Positions 1-8,514 of a DNA stretch of 64,000 nucleotides are shown here, in pieces. Each line of letters begins with the position of its first letter. Positions within the stretch are counted from its first letter, which is position 1. Source of the DNA: Clostridium pasteurianum BC1 (GTDB lineage Bacteria > Bacillota > Clostridia > Clostridiales > Clostridiaceae); NCBI RefSeq assembly GCF_000389635.1, contig NC_021182.1, forward strand, positions 2,418,001 to 2,482,000, given 5' to 3'. The position numbers and the translations under genes were made by a program. The notes under the pieces are model-generated. The model did not search any database, was not told the origin of the DNA, and saw nothing but the letters and a program-made list of their open reading frames with translations.

Positions 1-538
1 TATGAGAAAAATCATTTTCCTTTACTTGCAGAGCTGTTTGCAGCTTAGAAAAGGAATCTGCTGCAGCTCTTAAAAGCCTTATAGCTGCTATTCTTAAAGC
101 TGTAGGATAGACATCATTAGTAGATTGACACATATTAATATCATGTATAGGATGTATTAAAGAATAATCTCCTTTTTTACCACCAAGAATTTCTATTGCA
201 ATATTACTTATAACTTCATTTACATTCATATTAGTGGAAGTACCTGCTCCTCCTTGAAGTGAATCGGTTATAAATTGGTCTTCAAATTCTCCCTTTAATA
301 TTCTGTCGCAGGCCTTTATTATTGCTTGTGATTTTTCGATGGAAAGTAAATTTGCCTTTTCATTTGCCAGTGCAGCAGCTTTTTTTACAATTACTAAAGC
401 TTTTATTAGCTTAAAATTAACTTTTTTTCCACTTACATTAAAATGCTCAGAAGCTCTTAAAGTGTTAATACCATAATATACGTTACAGGGAAGCTTTCGC
501 TCTCCTAAAAAATCTTTTTCCAGTCTGAAATTTTCCAT
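1..538 (-). CDS. aspA: Aspartate ammonia-lyase, N-terminal part (runs off the window)
   Basis: Aspartase reversibly deaminates L-aspartate to fumarate and ammonia in the cytoplasm. The first ~179 codons are present, read leftward from an ATG at 536-538; the rest lies beyond base 1. The protein opens MENFRLEKDFLGERKLP and contains GGAGTSTNMNVNEV, the typical substrate-loop segment of the aspartase/class II fumarase superfamily, followed by QSTNDVYPTA. The early GERKLP and LPCNVYYGINTLRA stretch favours aspartase over fumarase. A strong AGGAGG-type ribosome site lies just upstream of the start. No partner gene is visible on this side; the upstream spacer carries repeats. The specific enzyme assignment within the superfamily is from motif and N-terminus only. 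Confidence 0.9.
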   Translation of the reverse strand, partial: MENFRLEKDFLGERKLPCNVYYGINTLRASEHFNVSGKKVNFKLIKALVIVKKAAALANEKANLLSIEKSQAIIKACDRILKGEFEDQFITDSLQGGAGTSTNMNVNEVISNIAIEILGGKKGDYSLIHPIHDINMCQSTNDVYPTALRIAAIRLLRAAADSFSKLQTALQVKENDFSH

Positions 539-570
539 TGTGAAAGTCCTCCACATTAAATTTGTAATGA

Positions 571-595
571 GGCACATTCTATTTTCATATGCCTA
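571..595. repeat. Possible deleted remnant of repeat family B
   Basis: A short palindromic stretch begins AGGCA and ends with ATTTTCATATGCCTAA, which is the exact right end of the family B repeats found at 42489, 45360 and 61868. It looks like a copy in which both ends remain and the middle is lost. It lies in the aspA upstream region. Because it is so short, chance resemblance is possible. Confidence 0.35.
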
Positions 596-702
596 ACTTG
601 TAAAGTTATTTTAGCAAAGTTTGCATTTAATTTCAAATTACTAAGTCAATTTAAGGGTTAAAATGTTAGCGTAATATGAAATTTTAATTTTAAGAATACA
701 TA

Positions 703-769
703 AACAGAGTTCTTGGTATCAGGTTGAGTTTTTTTCCACATGATGCTTACTAACAGAGTTCTTAGTATC
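703..769. repeat. Pair of 18-bp direct repeats in the aspA upstream spacer
   Basis: The sequence AACAGAGTTCTTGGTATC occurs at 703-720 and again with one change (A for G) at 752-769, 49 bp apart. The second copy runs into a small hairpin (AGTATC, loop, GATACT). They could be operator sites for aspA or the divergent protease gene, or remnants of a larger repeat. No function is assigned. The rest of the 541-1137 spacer holds the repeat at 810-888 and AT-rich DNA without a clear promoter. Confidence 0.4.
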
Positions 770-809
770 GGTTTGTGATACTTAGAAATCGTTGTCCTTT
801 AGGGTATCG

Positions 810-888
810 TTATCCAGGGACGTAATCACTCTTTACTCCCACTTTACGAAAAGCGATGGGAGTATTAGAGTGGGTAGTCATCGGATAA
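810..888 (+). repeat. Family A palindromic repeat, short copy (A1)
   Basis: This 79-bp element starts TTATCCAGGGACGTA and ends TCATCGGATAA, so its ends are imperfect inverted copies of each other. Inside, CACTCTTTACTCCCA faces TGGGAGTATTAGAGTG, giving a long near-palindrome. The same core occurs at 8273-8401, 26436-26616 and 49539-49718. A1 lacks both the leading CTTAGTG hairpin module and the internal segment of the longer copies, and so looks like a deletion form. Confidence 0.75.
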
Positions 889-1137
889 AATTTAGAAAAT
901 ATTAATTTATATAAATAATTATTATATAAAATGAAGAATAATAATATATACTAAACAATATATTGAATTGACTACTTTTAAAAAGTATATTACAGTTAAT
1001 TAGTATAGTAAGCAATTTTTGATGTTATATGAAAATTTTACTAGGAAAATGCTTATTCTTTATTTATATTTTAAAGATTTATATAAGTAAAGATGAATGC
1101 TATTGAAGTACTAAATATAGAGAGGGGCAAATAATAC

Positions 1138-4068
1138 ATGAATTTTGAAATCAATAAAAATTATTATGGCTTTAAGCTTTTGGAAGAAAAGAAAATTGAT
1201 GATATAAGTTCAACGGTAAGGCTCTTTTCTCATGAAAAGAGTGGAGCTAAGCTTGTTAGTATAGAAAATTCTGATGATAACAAAGTCTTTTCTATAAGCT
1301 TTAAAACATTACCGGATAACAGTACTGGCGTTTTTCACATATTAGAACATTCAGTTTTATGCGGATCAAGAAAATTTCCATCAAAAGAGCCCTTTGTGGA
1401 ACTTGTTAAAGGTTCACTTAATACCTATTTAAATGCTGCAACTTATCCTGATAAAACTATGTATCCTGTAGCTAGTAAAAATGATAAAGATTTTAGAAAT
1501 CTTATGGATGTATATCTAGATGCAGTCTTTTATCCCAATATATATAAATATCCTGAGATAATGAAGCAAGAGGGATGGCACTATGAAATAAATAATAAAG
1601 AGGATGAGTTAAAATATAAGGGAGTAGTATATAATGAAATGCAAGGTGTATATTCTTCACCGGAATCACTACTTTTTAGAGGAATAAACAGCAATTTATT
1701 TCCTGATACTCCATATGGTTTTGATTCAGGAGGTGATCCTGATGAAATACCTGAGCTTACTCAGGAGCAGTTTTTAAATTATCATAAAAAATTCTATCAT
1801 CCTTCTAACAGCTATATTTATCTGTATGGAGATATGAATATTGAAGAAGATCTGAAATTTATAGATGAAAATTATTTGAGTAATTTTGATAAAGTAGATT
1901 TAAGTATTGAAATACCTGCTCAAAAGCCTTTTGAAGAAATGAAGGAAAAATTTACAAATTATCCTATAGCCAACGAGGAAAGTGAAGTTGATAAAACTTA
2001 TTTAAGTTTAAATTTTACTATAGGAGATGTAAAGGATAGGGAGCTTTATTTAGCCTTTGATTTACTGGAGGATATGTTGCTTGAAACTTCAGCTTCGCCT
2101 TTAAAGAAAGCCTTAATAGATTCAGCTATAGCGAAGGATGTATTTGGCATTTACAATAATGGTTCTCTTCAGACCTCTCTCAGTATTATTGTTAAAAATT
2201 CTAATGAAGATAAAAAGGAAAAATTTAAATCTGTTGTATTTGAAACTCTACAGGATATTGTAAAGAATGGCTTTGATAAGAATTTAATTGAAGCAGTACT
2301 CAACGCTAAAGAATTTGAATTAAAAGAAAGTGATTACAGCAGTTATCCAAAGGGACTTGTCTATTGTGAAAAGGTACTTGGCAGTTTACTTTACGGTGGA
2401 AGTCCTTTTCAAAATTTAGAATTTAATGAGGTACTTAATCGTATAAAAAATAATGTTCACAATGGATATTTTGAAAAATTAATTGAAGATCATATATTAA
2501 ATAATAATAATAGCTTATTATTTATGGTTATTCCACAAAAGCATTTAGCAGAAGAAAAAATAAAAGAGGATAGAGAAAAACTTCAAAATTATAAAAAATC
2601 TTTAACAAAAGAAGAAATAGAAAAGCTTATAGAAGAGAATTCTATATTAGTAAAAAGACAATCTTCTCCAGACAGCCAAGAAGATTTAGAAAAGATTCCA
2701 CTTTTGTCAATTGAAGACGTGAAGAAAAATTTGGATACTTATAATACCATAGTTAAAGATTTAGATACTTATAAAATACTTTATACGGAACTTGTAACAA
2801 ATGGAATAGATTATATAGATTTTTATTTTGATACCAGTTACGTAAATCAAGAGCAAATACCTTATATAACTTTACTTTCTTATTTACTAGGAAGAGTTGA
2901 TACGGAAAAATATTCCTATGAGGAGCTTTCTAATGAGGTTAACAAGAATACTGGAGGTATAGATTTTGATGCTGAAGCTTATTCAAATTTAGATAAAATA
3001 GAAGAATATTATCCTAAATTCATAATTAAGGGAAAGGCTCTTCATACAAAATCAGAAAGTTTACTTAACCTGATTTTTGAAATAATTAATTCAAGTAAAT
3101 TTGACAATCATAAGAGAATTAAAGAAATATTATCTGAGTTAAAATCTAGAATTGAAATGATAATTGTAAGTGGAGGACATAGAATTGCTTCATCTAAGGT
3201 AACTTCTTATTATTCGCAATTAGGTGAATATTTGGAAACTATTAACGGTTTTACCTTTTATAAATTTTTAGTTGAAGTTGAGAAAAACTTTGATGACAAA
3301 AAAGATCAGTTTATAAAAAATTTACTTGAAGTGTCAGAGAGTATATTTACAACTAATAATCTAATTGTAAATTTGGGCTCCAGTAAAGAAGATTATAATG
3401 AACTATCAAACAATATAGAAAATATTATTTCAAGTAAATTGAAAGTTAATAATAATGAGAAGATTCAGTATAAATTTGAACTTAAGAAAGAAAATGAGGC
3501 TTTAGTTACTTCATCCAAGGTACAATATGTGGCAAAAGGCTATAACTTCTCTAAGTTTGGTTTTAAGTATAGTGGTAAACTTCAGGTGCTTAGAACTATA
3601 TCAAATTATGATTATCTTTGGAATAATGTGAGAGTAAAAGGTGGAGCTTATGGAGTGTTTATTAACTTTAGGAGAAATGGCAATATGAATATTACTTCTT
3701 ACAGAGATCCTAATTTAAGTGAAACGATAGAGGTATATGATAATTTTTATAAGTATATTGAGAACTTTTCCGCAGACGAGAGGGAAATGACAAAATATAT
3801 TTTAGGAACTATAAGTACTTTAGATACACCTCTTACAAATTCGATGATTTGTGATAGGCAGGCAGTCCTTTATATCAGTAATATAGATGATGATTTCTTG
3901 CAAAGAGAAAGAGAAGAGATTCTGAAAACTAAAGTAGAGGATATAAAGAAATTTGCAGCTCTAATAGATAAATGTATGAGGGAGAACTATATTTGTGTTT
4001 TAGGTGGAAAAGATAAAATAAACCAAAACTCAAATATATTTGGAAGTATAGTTAACGTATTTAATTAG
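1138..4068 (+). CDS. M16C-family zinc metalloprotease (PreP/Cym1-like)
   Basis: This 976-residue protein is a clam-shell metalloprotease of the insulinase superfamily, presequence-protease branch, which degrades short peptides in the cytosol. The inverted zinc motif HILEH is at residues 67-71, in the context GVFHILEHSVLCGS that is typical of M16C. The length matches the family (~970 residues), with an N-terminal catalytic half, an M16C-associated middle and an inactive C-terminal half containing VRVKGGAYGVF. No signal peptide is present. GAGAGGGGC upstream of the ATG is the ribosome site. It is a single-gene unit that ends at a hairpin shared with the convergent glgP. The natural substrates cannot be inferred. 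Confidence 0.9.
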   Translation: MNFEINKNYYGFKLLEEKKIDDISSTVRLFSHEKSGAKLVSIENSDDNKVFSISFKTLPDNSTGVFHILEHSVLCGSRKFPSKEPFVELVKGSLNTYLNAATYPDKTMYPVASKNDKDFRNLMDVYLDAVFYPNIYKYPEIMKQEGWHYEINNKEDELKYKGVVYNEMQGVYSSPESLLFRGINSNLFPDTPYGFDSGGDPDEIPELTQEQFLNYHKKFYHPSNSYIYLYGDMNIEEDLKFIDENYLSNFDKVDLSIEIPAQKPFEEMKEKFTNYPIANEESEVDKTYLSLNFTIGDVKDRELYLAFDLLEDMLLETSASPLKKALIDSAIAKDVFGIYNNGSLQTSLSIIVKNSNEDKKEKFKSVVFETLQDIVKNGFDKNLIEAVLNAKEFELKESDYSSYPKGLVYCEKVLGSLLYGGSPFQNLEFNEVLNRIKNNVHNGYFEKLIEDHILNNNNSLLFMVIPQKHLAEEKIKEDREKLQNYKKSLTKEEIEKLIEENSILVKRQSSPDSQEDLEKIPLLSIEDVKKNLDTYNTIVKDLDTYKILYTELVTNGIDYIDFYFDTSYVNQEQIPYITLLSYLLGRVDTEKYSYEELSNEVNKNTGGIDFDAEAYSNLDKIEEYYPKFIIKGKALHTKSESLLNLIFEIINSSKFDNHKRIKEILSELKSRIEMIIVSGGHRIASSKVTSYYSQLGEYLETINGFTFYKFLVEVEKNFDDKKDQFIKNLLEVSESIFTTNNLIVNLGSSKEDYNELSNNIENIISSKLKVNNNEKIQYKFELKKENEALVTSSKVQYVAKGYNFSKFGFKYSGKLQVLRTISNYDYLWNNVRVKGGAYGVFINFRRNGNMNITSYRDPNLSETIEVYDNFYKYIENFSADEREMTKYILGTISTLDTPLTNSMICDRQAVLYISNIDDDFLQREREEILKTKVEDIKKFAALIDKCMRENYICVLGGKDKINQNSNIFGSIVNVFN

Positions 4069-4151
4069 ATTTAAATAATAAAAAGATTGTCCTAAAAATT
4101 AAAATTGACGGAGCATTTTTAGAAGATTAGCAATAATTGGAATAAAATAAT

Positions 4152-4190
4152 AAAGACACTATGAATTAATATGATTTCATAGTGTCTTTT
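4152..4190. terminator. Bidirectional intrinsic terminator between the M16C protease gene and glgP
   Basis: AAAGACACTATGAA pairs with TTCATAGTGTCTTT around a short loop, with A-runs on one side and T-runs on the other. It can therefore stop transcription from both convergent genes. Confidence 0.85.
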
Positions 4191-4225
4191 ATAATTATCT
4201 CGGATAAATTTTACAAACAAAATAT

Positions 4226-6655
4226 CTAAATATCTACATGTATTCTATCTGTTTTCCAGATTTCCTTTGAATACTGTTGTATGGTATTATCACTAGAAAA
4301 AATTCCAGAGTGAGCAATATTACATATACACATTTCACGCCATTTAGCTGTATTTCTATATAATTGATCTATTTTACCGTGAGCTTTTATATAGTCATCG
4401 AAATCCTTTAATACAAAATATTCATCATTATTAGCTAGTAAGTATTTATGAATATTGCTAAATTCAGAATTGGCTACGCCAAGAGAACCATTTATAAGAT
4501 TATCTAGTATTTTTTTTAGTCTAGGGTCAGAATTATAGAATTTATAGGAATTATAATTCTTATTTTTCTCGTAGTTTAATACTTCATCTTTTTTCATGCC
4601 GAATATGACAATATTATCATCACCTACAGCATCATGAATTTCTACATTAGCACCATCTAAAGTAGCTATGGTAACGGAGCCATTCATCATGAATTTCATA
4701 TTACTTGTACCAGAAGCTTCTTTAGTTGTAGTAGATATTTGTTCACTTACATCTGCACAAGGTATAATTTTTTCAGCAAGAGAAACGGAATAATTTTCAA
4801 GAAAGATTACTTTTATTTTATCATTTACGCTGTTGTCTGTATTTATTTTATTTGCTACAGCATTTATTAATTTTATTGTCTCCTTAGCTAAATAATAGCT
4901 TGGAGCTGCTTTAGCACCAAAGAAAAATGTCCTCGGTATAATATCCAAATTTCGATTTTCTTTTAGTCTATAATATAAGTCTAGAATATGGAACACATTT
5001 AATACCTGTCTTTTGTAAGAATGAAGTCTTTTAACCTGTATGTCATAAATTGAATTTGTATTTACTATAATTCCATATTTGTCCTTTACATAATTTGCAA
5101 AGAGTACTTTATTATTTTGTTTAATTCCATGAATACTATTTTGAAAATCTTCATTTTTAGAAAAGGCTAAAAGGTTAATAAGATTATCTGGTTTAGTTAT
5201 CCAGCTTTCACCTATGGTTTTTGTGATAAGTTCAGATAAAGCAGGATTAGCCTTCATTAACCAACGTCTATGAGTTATTCCATTAGTCTTGTTATTAAAT
5301 TTAAAAGGATAAAAATTTGAGAAATTTGATAGCTCTTCGTTTTTAAGTATTTCTGTATGAAGTTTTGCTACACCATTTACTGAATGACTACCTACTATAG
5401 CTAAATATGCCATTTTTACATTTCCGTCACTTATTATGGACATATTATGGACTTGTCTCTCATCTTTATATTTTTCACGTACTTCATCACAAAATCTTCT
5501 ATTGATCTCTTCAATTATCATGAAGATTCTTGGTAAAAGCTTTTTGAATAAATCAATAGGCCATTTTTCAAGGGCTTCACTCAATATAGTGTGATTAGTG
5601 TAGGCAATAGTATTAGTTGTTATCTTCCAGGCGTCTTCCCAGGATAAGTTTTCCTCATCAATTAATATTCTCATTAACTCGGCAACAGCCACAGAAGGAT
5701 GGGTATCATTTATATGAATTGCTATATAGTGGTCAAACAAATTAATAGGCAATCCATTTTTTTTGAATCGTCTAATAATGCTTTGAATACCTGCACTTAC
5801 AAAGAAGTACTGCTGCTTTAAACGCAATAATTTGCCTTCAATTCTAGTATCATCAGGGTAAAGTACCTGAGAAATAGATTCCACTGAATATTTGTGCTCC
5901 ACAGCCTTACTGTATTCACCTTTACTGAAAGAATCTAAATCAAAATCTTTATCTACAGTTTGGGCGTTCCACAGTCTTAAGGTGTTTACTGTATTGTTAT
6001 TATATCCGATAATAGGTGTATCATAGGGAACCGCTAAAACGGCTTCATAATTTTCGTGTTTAAAAGAAAGTTTACCATCTTCCAATACTGAAGTGACGGT
6101 ACCACCAAATTTTACTATAGCAGCTTTATTTTCCTTTCTTATTTCCCAAACATTACCTTGTCTTAGCCAATTGTCAGGAATTTCAACTTGATAACCATTT
6201 ATTATTTTTTGCTCAAATAAACCATAATCATACCTTATTCCGCAACCGTGACCGGGGATTTCAAGAGATGATATGGAATCAAGAAAACATGCTGCAAGTC
6301 TTCCAAGACCACCATTTCCAAGACCTGCATCGCTTTCAACTTCTTCTAGCTCTGAAAGATCTATTTCTAAATCACTAAGAGCTTCTCTACATAAATCAGT
6401 TATGCCAAGATTTAAAAGGTTACTGCCAAGCAGCCTTCCTATAAGAAATTCCATTGAAAAATAATAAACCTGCTTTACCTGATTTTTTGAATACTGTTCA
6501 TTGGTTTTCATCCATTTTTCAGATACATATTCTCTTACAAGAGAACCAAGAGTTACATATAAATGGAGCTTTGAAGATTCTGTGATATCTTCAGAGTAAA
6601 GATTCATGAGCTTTTTTTTAAAGTCATTTTTGATGCGGTCTTTAGTCAAATTCAT
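4226..6655 (-). CDS. glgP: Glycogen/starch/alpha-glucan phosphorylase
   Basis: The enzyme releases glucose-1-phosphate from alpha-1,4-glucans using phosphate and pyridoxal phosphate. The 809-residue length fits the bacterial GT35 family. The diagnostic C-terminal segment EASGTSNMKFMMNG is present, including the PLP-binding lysine, followed by TLDGANVEI. Other family landmarks are GNGGLGRLAACFLDS, HINDTHPSVAVAE and THRRWL. The start ATG follows ATCAGGAGGAATAAT. No other glycogen genes are adjacent, so it is expressed alone from the minus strand and ends at the hairpin shared with the protease gene. Any allosteric regulation cannot be seen in the sequence. Confidence 0.95.
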   Translation of the reverse strand: MNLTKDRIKNDFKKKLMNLYSEDITESSKLHLYVTLGSLVREYVSEKWMKTNEQYSKNQVKQVYYFSMEFLIGRLLGSNLLNLGITDLCREALSDLEIDLSELEEVESDAGLGNGGLGRLAACFLDSISSLEIPGHGCGIRYDYGLFEQKIINGYQVEIPDNWLRQGNVWEIRKENKAAIVKFGGTVTSVLEDGKLSFKHENYEAVLAVPYDTPIIGYNNNTVNTLRLWNAQTVDKDFDLDSFSKGEYSKAVEHKYSVESISQVLYPDDTRIEGKLLRLKQQYFFVSAGIQSIIRRFKKNGLPINLFDHYIAIHINDTHPSVAVAELMRILIDEENLSWEDAWKITTNTIAYTNHTILSEALEKWPIDLFKKLLPRIFMIIEEINRRFCDEVREKYKDERQVHNMSIISDGNVKMAYLAIVGSHSVNGVAKLHTEILKNEELSNFSNFYPFKFNNKTNGITHRRWLMKANPALSELITKTIGESWITKPDNLINLLAFSKNEDFQNSIHGIKQNNKVLFANYVKDKYGIIVNTNSIYDIQVKRLHSYKRQVLNVFHILDLYYRLKENRNLDIIPRTFFFGAKAAPSYYLAKETIKLINAVANKINTDNSVNDKIKVIFLENYSVSLAEKIIPCADVSEQISTTTKEASGTSNMKFMMNGSVTIATLDGANVEIHDAVGDDNIVIFGMKKDEVLNYEKNKNYNSYKFYNSDPRLKKILDNLINGSLGVANSEFSNIHKYLLANNDEYFVLKDFDDYIKAHGKIDQLYRNTAKWREMCICNIAHSGIFSSDNTIQQYSKEIWKTDRIHVDI

Positions 6656-7006
6656 ATTATTCCTCCTGATAATTTTAGTATCCTCAATCCAGTAAGTAAT
6701 AGAGCAAAGTACTAATAATCTTTAATTTATGGACATATATTTTTTACAAACAAGTACATGGGGATTAATGCCGATAGCTATTACTTCAAGAATAAAGGAT
6801 TGTTTAAATGCTAAATGATAAAATAGATTGAATGGTTTTAATTAATGAAAATATTTCTAAGTAAATATTACATCTTTTGGGTTATATAGTCAATATCCCT
6901 GTATTTATTGGTAAATAATATTATTTATTAATTATTACCATAAGTATGAATTTTAAAATTTATTTTGACAATAATATATATAATTATATTATTTGGAGGT
7001 AATAAG
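6656..7006. other. Divergent spacer between glgP and the cold-shock gene
   Basis: This 351-bp gap must hold the promoters of both flanking genes. An AT-only palindrome (AAATAATATTATTT, near 6920) within GGTAAAT...ATTACC could form a hairpin in a long cold-shock mRNA leader. A TTGACA at 6965 resembles a -35 box, but no -10 lies at proper spacing before the ribosome site. No open frame of interest was found. Confidence 0.35.
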
Positions 7007-7210
7007 ATGAAACAGGGAACAGTTAAATGGTTTAATGATGAAAAAGGTTTTGGATTTATTTCTGTTGAAGGTGAGGATGATGTATTTGTACATTATTCTG
7101 CTATAAAAGAAGAGGGAAAAAAGAAAAACTTAGATCAGGGGCAAGAAGTAAAATTTGATGTGGTGGATGGACCAAAAGGATTACAAGCATCAAATGTTCA
7201 AAAAGTATAA
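7007..7210 (+). CDS. Cold-shock protein (CspA/CspB family)
   Basis: This 67-residue single-domain nucleic-acid-binding protein is expected to melt RNA structure at low temperature or during growth transitions. RNP1 (KGFGFI, residues 13-18) and RNP2 (VFVHY, 26-30) are intact, and [17 protein letters not shown] is a textbook start for the family. The ATG at 7007 is chosen because GGAGGT sits 8-9 bases upstream and gives the standard N-terminus; a longer in-frame reading from a TTG at 6965 would add hydrophobic residues not seen in the family. It is monocistronic, with a hairpin terminator downstream. Confidence 0.96.
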   Translation: MKQGTVKWFNDEKGFGFISVEGEDDVFVHYSAIKEEGKKKNLDQGQEVKFDVVDGPKGLQASNVQKV

Positions 7211-7251
7211 ACATAATTATAATAGCTACAAGTGAAAATTAATTAAAGAAA

Positions 7252-7310
7252 GCCCCTTAAATGGATGTAGTTAAAAGCTTGTATATAAATCTATTTATGG
7301 GGTGAATTTT
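7252..7310 (+). terminator. Probable terminator after the cold-shock gene
   Basis: GCCCCTTAAATGGAT can pair with ATCTATTTATGGGG (one mismatch, one G-T pair). A T-rich stretch follows. Confidence 0.55.
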
Positions 7311-7330
7311 TATATTTAGTTAGAAAATAC

Positions 7331-7512
7331 TTGTCCAGCAGTATTTTCATTCATGGTTGTGCTGTGGGCGACATGGATGGTTAATTCGTAATAGTGAAAA
7401 AGTGAAAGATTGCCGCTGGGGCGTCAAGGTGAAAGAATTCACTGGTTAGTGGACATAAACATTCAAGTTAGCTCGTACTTTTCAAGAATTACGAATTGAA
7501 GTTTTTTTATAA
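7331..7512 (+). promoter_or_regulatory. Structured leader with terminator before the ECF S-component gene (candidate riboswitch)
   Basis: TGTCCA (7332-7337) can pair with TGGACA (7450-7455) to close a ~125-nt domain. Inside are two clear helices, ATTCATG/CATGGAT (7349-7355 with 7372-7378) and GTGAA-AGAA-TTCAC (7429-7442), plus the GC-rich element GCCGCTGGGGC. The domain is followed by a hairpin with a TTTTTTT tail (7477-7508), then the transporter gene. Aptamer, terminator, transporter is the usual layout of a metabolite riboswitch. The sequence did not match the consensus of the TPP, FMN, cobalamin, THF, preQ1, ZTP, glycine, lysine or SAM classes as I know them. This is an inference from folding by eye. 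Confidence 0.45.
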
Positions 7513-7660
7513 TATATATGTTAATTTTTATACAAAAGTGGTAATATATTTTTGGTCGGTATTCTATAGAAACTGGACTTATTAATAAGGTATTAAAAAA
7601 TGACAAGGCAGAAATTCGTATTATATCCTTGTGGAATGAGAACGAAGGGGGATCAAAATT

Positions 7661-8251
7661 TTGAAACAAAATATTGGAACAAATAAAAAATTTGGAGTTA
7701 GGCAGCTGACAGTAGTAGGTATGCTGTCAGGTATATCAATCATGTTAGGAATAACAGGGTGGGGATATATAAAATTACCTATACTTCAGGCAACCATAAT
7801 GCATGTACCAGTAATCATTGGAGCAATTATAGAAGGACCAATGGTAGGCATGTGTATAGGACTTATATTTGGAATATCAAGTATCATTCAAAATATTATG
7901 ACACCAAGTTTACTATCCTTTGCATTAATTAATCCATTAGTTTCAGTATTGCCAAGAATTTTAATTGCATTAACCTCTTACTATGCTTACAAATTTACGA
8001 TTGGCAATAATAAGGCTTTGAAAATTGGTATAGGCGCTGCCATAGGGTCTGTAACAAACACTGTAGGAGTACTTGGAATGATATATTTATTATATATAAA
8101 GGAGTACGCAATACATATGAAGATAAGTGCAGCAGCTGCTAATAAAGTTATACTTGGTATTGCTATTGCTAACGGAATACCTGAAATGATAGCGGCAATT
8201 TGCATAACTGTACCAATAGTACTTGCAGTAACTAGAATTAGGAAAAGATAA
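7661..8251 (+). CDS. ECF transporter S component (PanT-like vitamin uptake subunit)
   Basis: This 196-residue, very hydrophobic protein with about six membrane segments has the S-component pattern of energy-coupling-factor transporters. The segment TIMHVPVIIGAIIEGPMVG and the following GLIFGISS are typical of the family that includes pantothenate transporter PanT. It would bind a B-type vitamin or related cofactor in the membrane and pair with EcfA/EcfA'/EcfT encoded elsewhere. The start is a TTG at 7661, with AAGGGGGAT eight bases upstream. It stands alone behind a structured leader at 7331-7512 and is followed by a reverse-oriented family A repeat. The substrate is uncertain. Confidence 0.8.
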   Translation: MKQNIGTNKKFGVRQLTVVGMLSGISIMLGITGWGYIKLPILQATIMHVPVIIGAIIEGPMVGMCIGLIFGISSIIQNIMTPSLLSFALINPLVSVLPRILIALTSYYAYKFTIGNNKALKIGIGAAIGSVTNTVGVLGMIYLLYIKEYAIHMKISAAAANKVILGIAIANGIPEMIAAICITVPIVLAVTRIRKR

Positions 8252-8272
8252 AGAATTTATTAAAATAAAAAT

Positions 8273-8401
8273 TTATCTTATGACTAGCCGCTGTAACACT
8301 CCCGCCTTATTTAAGGGGGAAATAACAGCGGCACGTCCCTAGATAATTCATCTAAACTTAGTGTGGAAAACAAACTCACACTAAGTAAGATTCATTGATA
8401 A
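8273..8401 (-). repeat. Family A palindromic repeat (A2, reverse orientation)
   Basis: Read on the minus strand it begins TTATCAATGAATCTTACTTA, forms the hairpin CTTAGTGTG/CACACTAAG, continues TTTAGATGAATTATC and AGGGACGTG, then a GCCGCTGT/ACAGCGGC stem, and ends GATAA. It matches the copies at 26436 and 49539. Where it differs within the stems, both strands have changed so that pairing is kept. It fills most of the gap between the ECF gene and rarA. Confidence 0.85.
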
Positions 8402-8514
8402 TAGTAATTAAGCACTATCAAAACTATATCTTATTTAAATATAATTTGATAGTGTTAATTTTTAATTTAGAGGCCGTTAAAAATATGTTAAAAACCAATA
8501 GAGGAGGGAATATT

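Noticed and set aside
810-888. CRISPR or phage attachment site interpretation of the family A repeats
   Set aside because: Copies are kilobases apart, not regularly spaced, and no cas or integrase gene is nearby.
6965-7006. Longer N-terminus of the cold-shock protein from a TTG
   Set aside because: It lacks a ribosome site, adds residues not found in the family, and the TTGACA could instead be a promoter element; the ATG at 7007 has GGAGGT in place.
8395-8514. 40-residue N-terminal extension of RarA
   Set aside because: It overlaps the end of the A2 repeat, has no ribosome site and no family counterpart; the TTG at 8515 follows GAGGAGGG.
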